64,000 nucleotides of DNA, taken from positions 124,001-188,000 of the forward strand of contig JAPFBL010000240.1 of the NCBI GenBank assembly GCA_026182355.1, read 5' to 3'. Of the stretch, positions 1 through 11,850 are shown piece by piece. A program made the position numbers and the translations under genes. The DNA is from Hermatobates lingyangjiaoensis. Its lineage: Eukaryota > Arthropoda > Insecta > Hemiptera > Hermatobatidae. The stretch's first letter is position 1. Each line of letters starts with the position of its first letter. The notes beneath the pieces are model-generated. The model had not been told where the DNA came from. It ran no database searches and saw only the letters and a program-made list of their open reading frames with translations.

Positions 1-984
1 TGTTAAATTTTGGCAGTTTAACCTTTGAATTTTTAATCTTCTTAATTAAATATTTGAATATATCGGAAATTACAATCAGTCCTCCATATAAACAAACTAT
101 TATTATGAAATTTTTTTTCAAATTCGGATTATTCCTTTAGGTTTATTTTCTGTTGTAAGAATTTGACAACGGGTAGGATTATTATCAACATAAGTAGTTG
201 AAGCTAAAAAAAGAACAATACGCGTTTAAGTAAAACTTTGTTTATTCCCACTTAAAACATAATTTCCAAGTGTACGTGTATACAACACAGTAGTTAACTG
301 CATAAGCAGCACATTAAATATTGTAAAGCTAGATGGATATTTTTAGTACTGACAAAAAAATTAATTGTAAAAAAAAATTATTCATTTTTATTTTTCAAAC
401 AATTTAAATAAAAGTCTATATGAATTCTATTATTAGGGATATTTAAAACTTATTTCATAATTTAAAATGTGTTTTACCAAAATAATTAGGTAACTAACTA
501 AATATATATCAAAAGATCAAAAATTGATGAAGAATTCATTTGGAGGAGGGAGTGGTACGTCCTTGGTTCGCCAAGTATTAAAGACATTACACAACTGCCA
601 GTAATTGCTACAGTTACAAAACTAATTGGATACCTTGTCTCTGCCAATGTGATAAACTTGGCGATTGTAGCAAAAAATTATTAGTGATAAAAAATTACCA
701 TCATTTCCATTAGTTAATTGGGTATTAATTGGCACAATACTAATATAGTAGAACGTATACCATTAGTTAAACATTCATTTCCCTAAATAAGAAAGAACAA
801 TTAAAATCAATGAACACATTTTCAAGCTCGCTTTTAAATTAATATATCATTTTAATGAAGGTAAATTAAAAATAATGTATATAGATTTTTTTTAAGATAT
901 TTCTACACAAATAAGAATTAATTGGCTAATTAAGAAAATAATTTAAAATGTTTGTTTATGAATTTTAACAAGCGGAAGAAATGA

Positions 985-1220
985 AAAAAAGCTCTATAAA
1001 AGCACTAACATATAATATATCTCGGGTCAATAATTTATTAATTACTGTAATTATTGTATAACACATTGAAGATTAGAAAGTATATTTAATATTTTTATTA
1101 TATATATTATAATATGATAAAATGATAAAAATAAGCTCATAAAAGCACTAACATATAATATATTGTCAATAATTTCTAATACTGTCAATATGTGTATAAC
1201 ACATTAAGTATTAGTAAAGT
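985..1220. repeat. Imperfect direct duplication, unit about 140 bp
   Basis: The segment beginning near 985 (TAAAAGCACTAACATATAAT and following) recurs near 1125 with scattered changes. The remainder of 1-984 is AT-rich and shows nothing recognisable. Confidence 0.6.
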
Positions 1221-1228
1221 TATTGACT

Positions 1229-1230
<2 letters not shown>

Positions 1231-1273
<43 letters not shown>

Positions 1274-1435
1274 GTACAATGGCAGCAGGTCTTCCCTTAA
1301 GCATATGTTATTAAAATAAGCAGCAGCTTCTGCATTGACCAATTTCTTGTTGACACTCTCTAGTTTTCGTATCACTTTGCGGTGAAACTCTGGTAGCTTC
1401 CAAAGAAGGTTAGCAAAAGACATTAACACACACAA
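1231..1435 (-). pseudogene. PLE N-terminal fragment ending in (TA)n
   Basis: About 55 codons with the N-terminal PLE-type pattern KLESVNKKLVNAEAAAYF, ICLREDLLP and YTN, then directly a (TA)20 tract at 1231-1270. A 5'-end piece of a retroelement reading frame; it cannot act alone. Confidence 0.65.
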
Positions 1436-2340
1436 TAAACTTTAGGTCAAACACGAAAACACTTGAATTGAAACCATTTTTTTTAAAAAAACTGTTTTAA
1501 TCACTAAATTAACTATAACTAAATGAACAATACATACAAGCTCGTATCTGTAGCTTCCTATTGGCATTTTCTTGATATAAGACTTCAATATTTTCCGGTA
1601 ATGTTTTTCGGTTTAATCTGATATGGATGTTTGATGTGTGGATTTTAGGTGCTCCAGCAGCTAGGTAAGTCGGCGTGAAAGTGTCGTGGTTGTAGAACCA
1701 ATTTAGATGGATTTGAGAAGGTGCAGTTGTATCTGTACACTAGATTATTTTTTTGCAATTGTGTTTTAACTGTTGCAGCTGTGCCGTAATTATTATAATA
1801 GATACTGATTTTCATTTTGTTTGCCAAGTTAACACAATTTGTATTAGCTTTCATTATTGCCTTCAAGATTTTTTCTCTTTCTTGTATTCTTTAGAAAATT
1901 GGTTTTCTGTATTCAGTAACTTCATGTGTTCTCCTAACAACGCTGTTTAAAATACTCGTGTTTGAATACTTGCGTGCTTGAAAGTATACAGTTTGCTTAT
2001 TCATTTTATACTGATTCACAAAAAAAACTTCCAAAAAATAGTAATCCCTTAATCCTAACAATATCCTCCACAAGCATTCCAGGAAATCCCAGAAGACGTC
2101 TGAAGAGGATGTGGCCAAGAGACTTATTACTATGAACCGTTATAAGTGATTTTTTTTTTCCTACTTAGACCCACGCCAGGAAGTGTAGTAACTGGATTGC
2201 TTCTTACCTCCTGTGTTTCCTCATACATCTGTGTTATCAGTGTCACTTATAATGTAACACTTACATTGTTGTGACTTTAAACAATAAAATTAAAAAAAAA
2301 AATTATACTGCAGGATTCTGTAATCTTACTAAAAGGTTTG
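1436..2340. other. Intronic sequence, nothing recognised
   Basis: Short open frames on both strands look accidental. No splice-bounded homeobox exon. Confidence 0.6.
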
Positions 2341-2349
2341 AAGAGTTAC

Positions 2350-2537
2350 CTGTGTCTCTGTAAGGTGAAGGGAACTTGAAAACTCTGCCCTTTCAGCAAT
2401 ACTCAAGTACTGCTTCTCCCTGAACTTCTTCTCAAGGCTAAGCAGTTGTTGCGTCGTAAAAGGAGTCCTCGGTTTTCTGTTAGGTTTGTGCTTTCGAAGA
2501 TTGCACTTGATCTTTGGAGGGTCACCATTATTTGAAT
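2350..2537 (-). CDS. Msx: Msx/Drop homeobox gene, exon 2 (homeodomain residues 1-44)
   Basis: Second exon, 188 nt. It encodes 19 residues of the conserved Msx extension upstream of the homeodomain (including KCNLRKHKP) and homeodomain residues 1-44, [10 protein letters not shown] to LTETQ. Msx hallmarks are [11 protein letters not shown]20, the [15 protein letters not shown] segment and TETQ. It matches insect Drop more closely than vertebrate MSX ([14 protein letters not shown]). The acceptor is TTTGTTTCAG at 2538; the donor is CAG|GTAACT after Gln44, a recurrent intron site in homeobox genes. The recognition helix (Trp48, Phe49, Asn51, Arg53) must lie in a further exon; I searched the minus strand down to base 1 without finding it. 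The exon starts in the phase left by exon 1. No stop or frameshift occurs. Confidence 0.95.
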
Positions 2538-2550
2538 CTGAAACAAACAA

Positions 2551-3104
2551 ATGAAATACTTGAAATGAAATATTACTGTATGTACGTTAGTACAACGAGC
2601 TTTATCACTCCAAGAAACTTTCTTCTGTGGTCATGATCAACACAAGTAATATTGTGATATTCAACGTTTCACGTTTCAACAAGAAACATGATAACGCGAT
2701 CTTGAAATGAAAATATCGTTGTACTAAGAATAAATACAAATTTTATTAATGAATCAGTTTTTTTTTTACTTTAAAATGTATAACATCGCTACACACGTAA
2801 CTTATTATAAACGATTTTTTCGTTACAAGAGGAGTTATATAGATTTTCTCGCTTAGAGGAAACGCATAACACGCAGTATGGTTGTTTACATTTTTGACAT
2901 GCCAAATAAAATATTGTTCTCAATACCCAGTTCTATCTAGATTGAACACCTTTCACACTGTTCAAAGTGTAAAAGTGTGGCGAGTTTTGGGAACTACATT
3001 TCTGTGATCATTGAAGCACTTTGTGTCACCCTTTTAGAATAAAGTAACCAGAAATAGCCCCTCTCATATTTTTAAATTGTACATATTACGTTCTATTTTA
3101 AGAT
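2551..3104. other. Intronic sequence, nothing recognised
   Basis: AT-rich unique-looking DNA directly upstream of exon 2, without repeats I recognise. Confidence 0.5.
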
Positions 3105-3312
3105 ACAGCGACCAGGTTTGCTCAGTGCTGTACGTGCTCTATTCTGAACTAGTAGGACCGGGGTTCGATACCCACTCTGGCCCTTGATTAATTCACATGG
3201 AAGGTGAATAAATCTGAGCACGTCATTCGTCGGAGAAGACATTAAACTGTCGATACTGAGTATGTACATCTGTCAGGTACTCGTTGAAGTTTCCTACGAG
3301 ATCTAAGATATA
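3105..3312 (+). mobile_element. tRNA-derived SINE, copy 1
   Basis: A tRNA-like head has an A-box-like GTTTGCTCAGTGCTGTACG and a B box GGTTCGATACC. The shared body follows (CACTCTGGCCC, AAGGTGAATAAATCTGAG, GACATTAAACTGTCG, GGTACTCGTTGAAG). The same order recurs at 21117-21425, 22715-23045, 43383-43500, 44757-44945 and 55255-55540. Confidence 0.75.
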
Positions 3313-5285
3313 GTAAAAATAGAAAAAAATTACAATAATAAAAAGCTAACCAAAACTCTGAAATTTTATAACAAAATGAGTTTTTAATGTCCGTCCCTCT
3401 CTAGCTCCGGAGAGGAAATTATTTCACTTTGTCTGAAAGAATACTCAAAACTAATAGTTAATGAAAGTTTAGAGTAAGAAACAATGAATTCATCATTGAA
3501 AATGGATATGAATCTTCAATGAATGCCAATCTAGCGTGATTTATTTACGACTAATGTATTCATATTATGAGTAGCCAAACCTCGTTTCATACAGGCGAAA
3601 ACACTGGCGATCGTCATAAATATGACCATTTCTTCTAGAAATTTCATATAAAAGTATTTTTCAAATCAAATTGTCAATTCCAAGTAAATTGTAATTGATT
3701 TGAATTAAATTATCAAAGAAAAAAAAGTAATTTCTAATAAAATAAGGTTTTGTAAGATTTATAGTTATACTCATGAATTTTAGAAGAATAATTTTAAAAA
3801 TTACAATTGATGAACTTACACTTGTTCATTTCTCAAATGGAGTGATGAGTAAACAAATGAATCATTAGAAGGTTTGAAAGTAGCGAAAGTTACTCCTTGA
3901 CGTTTGGATGTCTCGGGGGAAAAACGTATTGAATAAAAGCTGTAGAGAATAAAAAGAAAGGGATTTTGAGATTCTTCAAAATATTTTAATCCTAATACTT
4001 TACTTTGTATAATTTATAGCTTACAACTTTTACAAAAGATATCATTAAAAAGAGAAATTTCTGCATAAAACACCCTTTACTTGGTGATTAGTAAAATACT
4101 ATTTCGTTCATTAATGGCAGAAACACAAAGAATACGTTTGTGAATGAGCGTCTAATCGGCCGATAAAGTTTGGATTGTTAAAGTAATCAAGAATAGATCA
4201 CTTTATGCCTTTCAATCTGATTATATGCATTTGAGTTTTAATCCTAATATTCAAATGCATATGACATCGTTATGCCATGCACTTGTATAACATATGAATG
4301 AAGCATACATTTCCAGGTTGCCTGCCTCAGATGGTTTGGTAATTATAGGAATCTATTTCTAAAACTCTAAGAAAAAAGTTTGATAATAAACAAAAAAAAT
4401 AAGCATTCTAACTTTATTATACTAGATGATTGATTTTTGTTTAACATATTACATCTTATTAAAAAAGTTGGGGAATTACCAGTTAAGAAAGTTAATCTGA
4501 CCTACCAAATTTGTTACTCCTTATAAAACAGTATTAGTCAATCTGACCCAAACAACAAACTTTTGGATGAAAAAAAAAAAACTAAAGCGAAAGAAAGGAT
4601 AAGCTAAAATACTAAAGGAATTCTCACCGACAGCCCAAGTCCCCGTATTGTACAGTCTCGCCCCAGGGCTGATTCGGCGATCCACACACAGATATAGACT
4701 TTTCAGTTTTTCCAATTTCTGATGACCTACCGTGAGAAATCAACAATTTAGATTTATTTTATTTAAATCAAAATTTCTAGTTTATAACAACAAAAAAAAA
4801 GTCATAAATACATTAATGGTAGTCAAACATCTGCTGATGATTGATTGTTTTATATTGCCATGAATTTTGTAAAGTTTTTGATTGTAAAGAAAATATGTTT
4901 AGTGTTGAAAATAAATTGTGTTTAAAGATAAACAAAGTTTAAAAAAACAGTATAAAATCAAATATATTTGTACCTGTAGTATAGAAAGCTCACTAAAAGA
5001 TGGTATGAAATCGTCTTTCGACATGATTTTTTCTAGTTCTACCGGCTTCTTGAACTTACTATTGCAAACTCAATGTTTTAGTATTGGCTATGAACTTATG
5101 TTTTTATGTGGAGGTGGAATTTTGTGAATATTTTCCCAAAGACAAGATGTAATGCTTATGATTTCAACAAATCAAACATATGAGTCGTCTGATTTTAGCT
5201 AAATTCTCTTATTTTAAATAAACTTTAGAACATTCAATGTAAAATTAATTATGTTGCTTGTATATGATGACTGCTTCTTTTATTT
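3313..5285. other. AT-rich intron, no gene seen
   Basis: Includes a GC-richer blip at 4630-4690. No coding or repeat family recognised. Confidence 0.5.
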
Positions 5286-5480
5286 TGTTTTTGATCCAGT
5301 GCCTTCCTATGAGCTATTCGCCTTGGTGACTTTCAAGGAATAAAGTACAGTTCATTTTATGATTGGGGGTTCATTCGACAAGGACCAGCCTCGTTATCGG
5401 AACTCTTAGACTACTGCACTGAGCATTAACAAATCAGCCCCAATTTCTTCTCAAAGAACAGCACTAAAGGTTAAATTTTG
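5286..5480 (+). repeat. SINE/LINE tail-like repeat
   Basis: The end (CAAATCAGCCCCAATTTCTT, then AACAGCACTAAAGG) resembles segments at 12950-13015 and 55465-55530, so it is interspersed. It stops at a (TA)n tract. Confidence 0.45.
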
Positions 5481-5770
5481 CATATATATATATATATATA
5501 TAGTATACTTTGGGAGCAGACATTCTTTTAAACAGATTTCGTGAAACGACTTACTTATTTCGAATCTTTTATGTTCCCTCATACTTTCTCTAATTGTCTT
5601 ACATGCGCCTTCAACTTCATTCATAACATATAAACCAATTCCCCAAATGATTTATATGTTACCAAAGAAGGTGAAGACTAATGTAAGACAATTAGAGAAG
5701 GTATGTAGGAAACATAGGAGATTGGAAATAAGCAAGTCATTTAACTATATATATATTATATATATAACAG
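5481..5770. mobile_element. Inverted pair of PLE N-terminal fragments
   Basis: The plus arm (5645-5750) reads YMLPKKVKTNVRQLEKVCRK then SKSFN into ATATAT. The minus arm (5505-5640) encodes a diverged copy that continues into ICLKECLLP. The arms face each other around 5641, with TA repeats at both outer ends. Confidence 0.65.
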
Positions 5771-5922
5771 ATTCAATAATATATGGACAGTTTGATAGAA
5801 TAGGTGTGTTATCTAATCGGTATTCGGTCAATTTTCTAGGTTTAAAATCAAACTCTCATTTCTAACGTTTTGTTTTAAATAAATAAATTTTAAACAAAAC
5901 CGAAACACGATATATTAATATA

Positions 5923-5924
<2 letters not shown>

Positions 5925-5967
<43 letters not shown>

Positions 5968-6055
5968 ATGATCAAACCACAATATGAAAAGGAAAAAAAG
6001 ACTAAGATCTTTCAACCGTAGCAAGCGGTCTTCTTCAGAGTCAAAACCCCTCAAT
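5925..6055 (-). mobile_element. Family A PLE pLTR fragment beside (TA)n
   Basis: (TA)n at 5928-5966, then the family A sequence: TCAATGATCAAACCACAATA, AGACTAAGATCTTTCAACCG, hairpin motif and AGAGTCAAAACCC. Confidence 0.75.
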
Positions 6056-6898
6056 GTTATGTGCCTCAAAATAAAATAAAGAACTATGAGCTTAAGAAAT
6101 AATAATATTTATTAAGTAATAAAGATAATTTATTTCCACTGGTTATTTAGCTCATGAATAACGTACCATTTAAAAAATGATGGTTACTAAAACTCATGTT
6201 TTGCTATATATTTCAAACGTGGGGTACAAAAGTTAATAAGTCCATATTTTATCTTTATGTTATTTTTTTTGTTTTTCAGGTAATCAATTGGAAACAACCT
6301 TCATGAAAGAAAAACTACAACTATTCACGATAAAGTGTTTATCAGTTTATTCTTAAGAACCAAACAATGATAAGGGTATTTCTGCAAAAACCAGGATTTT
6401 AAAAAACTGTTAAAAGTAAATTTACAAATAGTTAATATTAACCTTGGGTAATATGAAAATAGAGTGATTAAATTAAATTGATGTTTATCAATTACACAGT
6501 TTACCATTTTTAGGAATAGAAAAGTACAATAAGGAACATAATATTAATGAAATATTATATTCTTGTCTATAAACAAGTTTTTTAGAAACACATATGTATA
6601 TAAAATAATGATCCATTTCTCACCTTACTTGGTGCAATCAAGAAATTTTCAAAATGTTCTGTAATTAATCATGTTATATAAATTAATTTTATATCTAAAT
6701 GGAATGTTATATTTCATTGATGGAAAGAAATGTTACTATTCTGATTTAATCTAACGATTGGTATTGTATCTAATTTAACCCATATTTTATTATACAGAAT
6801 ACTAATAGATTCACCATTAAAATCATGATATGGATTGAAATACTTCCTCACATTTTGTTTACCATTGTGAGAGTTTTATTGACTGCTGAAATACCTAA
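6056..6898. other. AT-rich intron, nothing recognised
   Basis: No repeat family or coding signal seen. Confidence 0.5.
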
Positions 6899-7197
6899 AT
6901 ATATATATATATAAATTCACATAAGGGGTTATTGAGGATTTTGGTCATAAAACATACAACTCCTGATGATCAGCCGACGTTTCGCCAAAAGTTGTTTGGC
7001 ATTTTCAAGGCTAAAAAACAATTTATTAAACGACATAAGTAAAGCAAGATAAATACATCACCGGACACCATCCAACAGATGGCTAAAATTGTTTTTTAGC
7101 CTTGAAAATGCCAAACAACTTTTGGCGAAACGTCGGCTGATCATCAGGAGTTGTATGTTTTATGACCAAAATCCTCAATAACCCCTTATGTGAATTT
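6899..7197. repeat. Perfect 112-bp inverted repeat with PLE hairpin motifs
   Basis: Arms at 6913-7024 and 7086-7197 are identical reverse complements by direct reading; the spacer is 61 bp. Each arm holds a CTGATGA-type pLTR segment and a hairpin GCCAAA-loop-TTTGGC followed by GAAACG. (TA)n abuts the left arm. Confidence 0.85.
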
Positions 7198-7504
7198 GAA
7201 ATATCAGTGGTCGAGAAACTATATCAATATCAATATATATATATATATATATATATATACACTTTCGATATGTTCTTGACCTCTTCAAATAACAAAGTAT
7301 TTGGTAAGTTTGTTTTTGAGGCCTGCATCTTAAAATTTGAAATACTACTTTATAACAACGATTCGATGTAGTTTTACATCATCCTAAAGGGCTCAAAAAC
7401 AATTTTCTTCGATATTTGAAAACTATAATGTTTGAAAATATTGTACCCTAATCTTGTTTAAACATGGCTTCCGTTATTTAAAGCTGATGTTGGTCTCGTT
7501 ATTT
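7198..7504. other. Intron with (TA)n at 7233-7260
   Basis: Apart from the TA microsatellite nothing is recognised. Confidence 0.5.
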
Positions 7505-7725
7505 TTCTTATGTGTTAAAGTTTATATATATATATATACAAGGGATACGGTTCCGGTTACTTACCGTTGCGCCTACAACGTGATTCGTCTCCCTTTTTCT
7601 TTCCTCCTTAAGAAGATTGCCCGAAAATTTGAATTTTTTTTTGTTTATAAGTGCGTTTCTTTACTCTGTGTGTTACTCTTCTGCAATTTTGAATTCATAT
7701 ATATATATATATATATACAGTTTCT
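7505..7725 (+). mobile_element. Family E PLE pLTR fragment
   Basis: Shares GTTGCGCCTACAACGTG, CTTAAGAAGATTGCCCGAAA (degenerate motif) and a CTTTACTCTGTGTGTTACTC end with the copies at 47757-48075. Ends at (TA)n 7698-7721. Confidence 0.6.
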
Positions 7726-7734
7726 CTGGAGGCC

Positions 7735-7870
7735 AGTTCTAGATTGCTTCTTAACGTTTGTATTTCACACTTCATCCTGAAGAGACGGATGTGGAAATAT
7801 CGAAGTGAGTTCTATAGTGTCTTTCTCTGTTCTTTTCTATATGCTAATATATATATATATATATATATTT
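7735..7870 (+). mobile_element. Family C PLE pLTR fragment
   Basis: Contains CCTGAAGAGACGGATGTGG, AAATATCGAAGTGAG and CTTTCTCTGTTCTTTTCT, then (TA)n. Confidence 0.55.
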
Positions 7871-7887
7871 ACAAAATTTTAGATAAC

Positions 7888-8098
7888 ACGTGAAATAACA
7901 ATCAATGATCAAACGACAATATGAAATGGGAATAAAATACTAAGGTTTTTCAACCGTAACAAGCGGTCATCGTCAGTGTCAAAAACCCAACTGACGAAGA
8001 CCGCTTGTTACGGTTGAAATATCTTAGTCTAGTTTTCCATTTCATATTGTGGTTTGATCATTGATTGTTATTTCACATGGTTACATGAACTTTTTAAT
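7888..8098. mobile_element. Family A inverted pair
   Basis: The minus-oriented arm has its motif at 7947-7976 and the plus-oriented arm at 7991-8019 (CTGACGA A GACCG-loop-CGGTT GAAA). The outer ends carry TCATTGATTGTTATTTCAC. TA repeats lie on both sides. Confidence 0.8.
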
Positions 8099-8101
8099 TA
8101 T

Positions 8102-8303
8102 TATATATATATATATATATAAAGATTTCACATAAATATGTGAAATAGCAATCAATGATCAAAGACAATAAGAAAATGGGAAAACAAGACTAAGATCTTT
8201 CAACGTAACAAACGGTCTTCGTTTTTGACTCTGACGAAGACCGCTTGTTATGGTTGAAGGATCTTAGTCTTGTTTTCCCATTTTCTTATTGTGGTTTGAA
8301 CAT

Positions 8304-8352
<49 letters not shown>
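8102..8352. mobile_element. Family A inverted pair between two (TA)n tracts
   Basis: (TA)n at 8102-8122, terminal hairpin TTTCACATAAATATGTGAAA, both motif arms (8199-8221 degenerate minus; 8229-8262 plus), then a long (TA)n at 8306-8352. Confidence 0.8.
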
Positions 8353-8353
<1 letters not shown>

Positions 8354-9243
8354 CAGTTTTATATAACTAGAATACTTGTTAGAAAGAGTTTTAAACAAAG
8401 AACATAACTTGTTAATGTTTAATAAAAAAAACAGTAAGATGTGGTTAATGATTTTTCAAGTTAATTGATGACAGAAGTATGCAATTAGATGGAGTTAAGT
8501 GGTAGACATGTAAAGAAGTAAGCTGCAATTAAGGAGAACGCTGGGGGTGTAGTTAAGGTTTAATTATCTGTTTTTATACAGAGCTCAGTGTCCAATGGGG
8601 ATAGCCGTTCTGGTCACGGATGGTTGAGTTTGGAGACAAATTGACCGCTCTCAGTTATCATGCCAGCTGACAAACCCACCGCTTCCTAATATAACAGCCT
8701 TATCAATATTCTTAACACATACCATACTAAACACTTGTCAATTTTGTCAATTTAAAGTTTGTTAGGAATTTTTTTTTTTTTTAAATCTAATCTAATACTA
8801 AACAAAACCGTTTATTTGAGCTTCTGTCAAGTTTTAGCCAAACGAAAAAAAATTGAATTTGTGTTAATTAGTTTCTGGAAGCAAGCCTTAAAACACCTAC
8901 AATAAACTTATCAGGTTGTTATATTATTGAATATATAACATATATTTAATAATTTATAGTACTGTGATTTGGACTTCTAATTATATATTCATTTTGTTTA
9001 GGTAACCTGGGCAAACAAAACTCCCTTTGTTACAAAAACGTAACTGTGTTATTATAATGGTAATTAATAAGCAATTATGTTTACTTATTAAAGCATAAAA
9101 AAAACAACTGAAAATAAGTATAAATAAAGGGAGTCGGACCGTTAAAAAAAATGGAGATAGAAGAAGAGTAACGATAATAAAACAGTGAAAAAAACAATTT
9201 ATGTGTGTTATAAAGTAAAAAAATAATTAAAGACAACATACAA
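8353..9243. other. AT-rich intron, nothing recognised
   Basis: No repeat family or coding signal seen. Confidence 0.5.
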
Positions 9244-9252
9244 CGCACACAC

Positions 9253-9293
<41 letters not shown>

Positions 9294-9326
9294 CACACAC
9301 ACACACACACAACACACAACACACAC

Positions 9327-9385
<59 letters not shown>
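9244..9385. repeat. (CA)n microsatellite with CAACA interruptions
   Basis: About 140 bp of near-pure AC dinucleotide repeat. Open frames read as CVCV runs across it are artefacts. Confidence 0.95.
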
Positions 9386-9387
<2 letters not shown>

Positions 9388-9739
9388 AGATGTGTCTCCA
9401 ATCCACACTATTGGAGATTTAACTTAACCAATGTTAGTTAGCTTAGTCTAATATTAAATTTAATTACATCATATACTTAGGAAGAATTCCTTAAACAACT
9501 TTAAAGATACAGAGAGCTCTAGATTTTTGCAATATTTGTAATTTTTTAAATTAGAAAATGAAAAAATGAAAGTAAAGTCTAAAATAAAATGTATATTAAA
9601 TTAATAATTTTTGAGCGATTGTGTTTTATTTTGATTAAAAATATAATAGAAGCTTTTTTAATTTATAATTATTTATTTTTAAGGTAAATCTCTTTTATAT
9701 TAAAAGGAAAATTTCTTTAACACAGGAAAAATAAACAAT
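9386..9739. other. AT-rich intron, nothing recognised
   Basis: No repeat family or coding signal seen. Confidence 0.5.
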
Positions 9740-10140
9740 GGGGATCCTTCTATTTTGGAAAGTGAAAAGGGTGATTTCATTTGTAGAGGCTGCTCTCTCT
9801 TCTATTAAGAGGGAAACAAAACCGTGGGCGCTAAGTCGGTGCATTGTTCGGTTTAACATAGCGAGTAAAGATATATAAATCACTAGGACAATTGGTTCCT
9901 AACGGATTAGCATTTTAGTAGAGGGCAGGTGAGAGGGAGGGTAAAGCGAGAGGGTGGCTTAATTGGAGTGCCATTGTGGAAAGAGGGAGGGCGCAGGCGT
10001 TGAGGGTTGGTAATCCAGTGATCGACCAATCAGGGCTTCCATCTGGAGGGGTAGCATCCCTAATCGCACTCACCCTTCTTACCTACCTCCACTTGAAAAC
10101 CAGACAACAAGCCCTTGTGAAATCATTATGTAAGCTATTG
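9740..10140. promoter_or_regulatory. GC-richer island, candidate intronic regulatory element
   Basis: Composition rises sharply above the flanks. There is no (TA)n, no repeat signature and no credible coding frame. It contains TTAATTGG, TAATCC, CTAATCGC and GCGCAGGCG. Function is inferred from composition and position inside Msx intron 1 only. Confidence 0.35.
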
Positions 10141-10711
10141 TTTTATTCCAAATTCAACGACTCCTACTTTCAGTCAAATATGACTTAATTGCATATTAAT
10201 ACTGTTTAATACATATATATGTATATGAGGCTGACAAATTATTATATCAACTTGCAAATAGTTCTCAAGCAAGCATATCTCCCATAGACATTACCATACG
10301 TTTTCCTCAATACAATTTGAAGCTTTCTATCCTCAGTGGTACATGTTTTACCATGGAGGCATCACTATGGAGTCAGACACGAAATAAAACTTACGGTCTT
10401 TAATTTTAACATATAACAACATACAATTAGATTATTGATAAGTGCGATATCAAAATTTGGTATGATTTCAGTTACCTGTTAAACGTCACCATTGTAATTA
10501 GCGGATAGTAAGATTCAAAATTTATGACTCTAATCTAAAACAACGTTAATAACTCTTATTGCTGATAAACTTACGAAGAATCTAAAACAACAAGATTTGT
10601 GTTATCTTTGTATTGCTTTATAAGATAAAACAAATCTTATGTATGGAGGTAATGATATATTACCCAACTCACTAAGGTGTTGGCACGATTCAATCTTTAG
10701 CCTCAGAAATA

Positions 10712-10713
<2 letters not shown>
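10141..10713. other. AT-rich intron, nothing recognised
   Basis: No repeat family or coding signal seen. Confidence 0.5.
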
Positions 10714-10756
<43 letters not shown>

Positions 10757-11106
10757 AAATTTTGGTAGCAGTCCTTCTTTGACACACACATTATTGAAAA
10801 TGACACCAAATTTAGCTGATACCTGTTTCTTAACAAGTTTCTCAATTTTTCTAAATAACACTCTCGTTATTTCGTCTACACAATAAAGTACATCTCCTAT
10901 GGTCGACATGTTTCGAATGATCAACATTCATCATCAGGACGTGAATAAGATCTAAGGTGAAATATCTGGTTTATATTTTCATTCGAAACATGTCGACCAT
11001 AGGAGATGTACTTTATTGTGTAGACGAAATAACGAGAGTGTTATTTAGAAAAATTAAGAAACTTGTTAAGAAACAGGTATCAGCTAAATTTGGTGTCATT
11101 TTCAAT
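10714..11106. mobile_element. Inverted pair of PLE N-terminal units
   Basis: The minus arm reads a start region, FRKIEKLVKKQVSAKFG, VCVKEGLLPKFTNI, then (TA)n at 10714-10753. It is preceded by a motif at 10937-10911: CTGATGA T GAATG-loop-CATTC GAAA. A near-identical inverted copy of the N-terminal part lies at 10979-11106, ending in ATATAT. Confidence 0.8.
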
Positions 11107-11692
11107 ATATATATGTAGACAAAAAATAAAATACCCTACTTACGCCTTTGAAATCTCGTCAAAATGTAAAAAATAATTAATGAATATAATTAATGGATTA
11201 AATTGTAATCGGAAATTAAAAACAAAAGTTAATAAATTTTCTGGACTCAAGAGGTTGAATCCTCTCGCTTTATTTTTCACTTGAGATGAAATTTACAATC
11301 GATTTCAGAGAAATTTAGAGTTGCTACATATTAGAAGTAAGATTTACTTAAAATATTGCAAGCAAAATCAGAAAAAAATTAGTATTAAGAAATGCGTATT
11401 TTTAAGAATAAATGATATGTTTTCTAGTACCCTTAATTATTACAAAAAATATAAAAAAACAAAAGTCTTAAATTTGTTTATCTAAAGATTAAAAATCTAT
11501 AGACAAAGCCTCGAAAAGCTATATATATTATAATATATATATATATATATATAATATATATAAAAATAATTTTAAATAAAGATTAAAAAAAAAAACAAAC
11601 AGAAAACCACACGAACGATGATAATCGTTTTTCTTGTTTGTTTTTCTTTTTTTTATATATATATATATTATATAATATATATATATTAGTGT
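11107..11692. other. AT-rich intron with TA microsatellites
   Basis: (TA)n at 11521-11565 and 11656-11692 frame a short A-tract/T-tract foldback at 11575-11655. Nothing else is recognised. Confidence 0.5.
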
Positions 11693-11850
11693 ATATTGGC
11701 AGCAGATTTCTTGTAAACATATTTTATTAAAGTAACGGCAGCTTCCGCATTTACGACTTTTTTGCTCGTTTTCTCTAGTTTTCTTACTAGTTTTTTCTGG
11801 TAGGGGGTGATTTCATGGAGGAGTTGTCCCAGAGACATCAAAGAAATAAT
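11693..11850 (-). pseudogene. PLE N-terminal fragment, frameshifted
   Basis: Reads MSLGQLLHEITPYQKKLVRK then KTSKKVVNAEAAV. A frameshift follows before the FNKICLQE-type block, which ends at (TA)n. It lies directly downstream of the pLTR motif at 11923-11896. Confidence 0.7.

Larger units (their letters stand above)
1..2349 (-). other. Msx: Msx intron 2, partial
   Basis: Sequence downstream of the exon 2 donor. No codons for the rest of the homeodomain (VKIWFQNRRAK) were found on the minus strand, so the intron is at least 2.3 kb and runs off the window. Confidence 0.75.

Noticed and set aside
1645..1866. Minus-strand KLVLQPR at about 1690-1710 as the missing homeodomain helix 3 (KIWFQNRR).
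   Set aside because: It lacks Trp48, Asn51 and Arg53 and has no matching acceptor in phase; the likeness is chance.
1891..2118. Minus-strand 75-codon frame just past exon 2.
   Set aside because: No homology to Msx C-termini and no acceptor in the needed phase.
7991..8019. Calling the CTGANGA...GAAA motif a proven hammerhead ribozyme.
   Set aside because: There is one extra nucleotide between CTGANGA and the stem, and stems I and III with a cleavage site were not established.
9081..9408. Long CVCVCV open frames.
   Set aside because: Pure translation of the (CA)n microsatellite.
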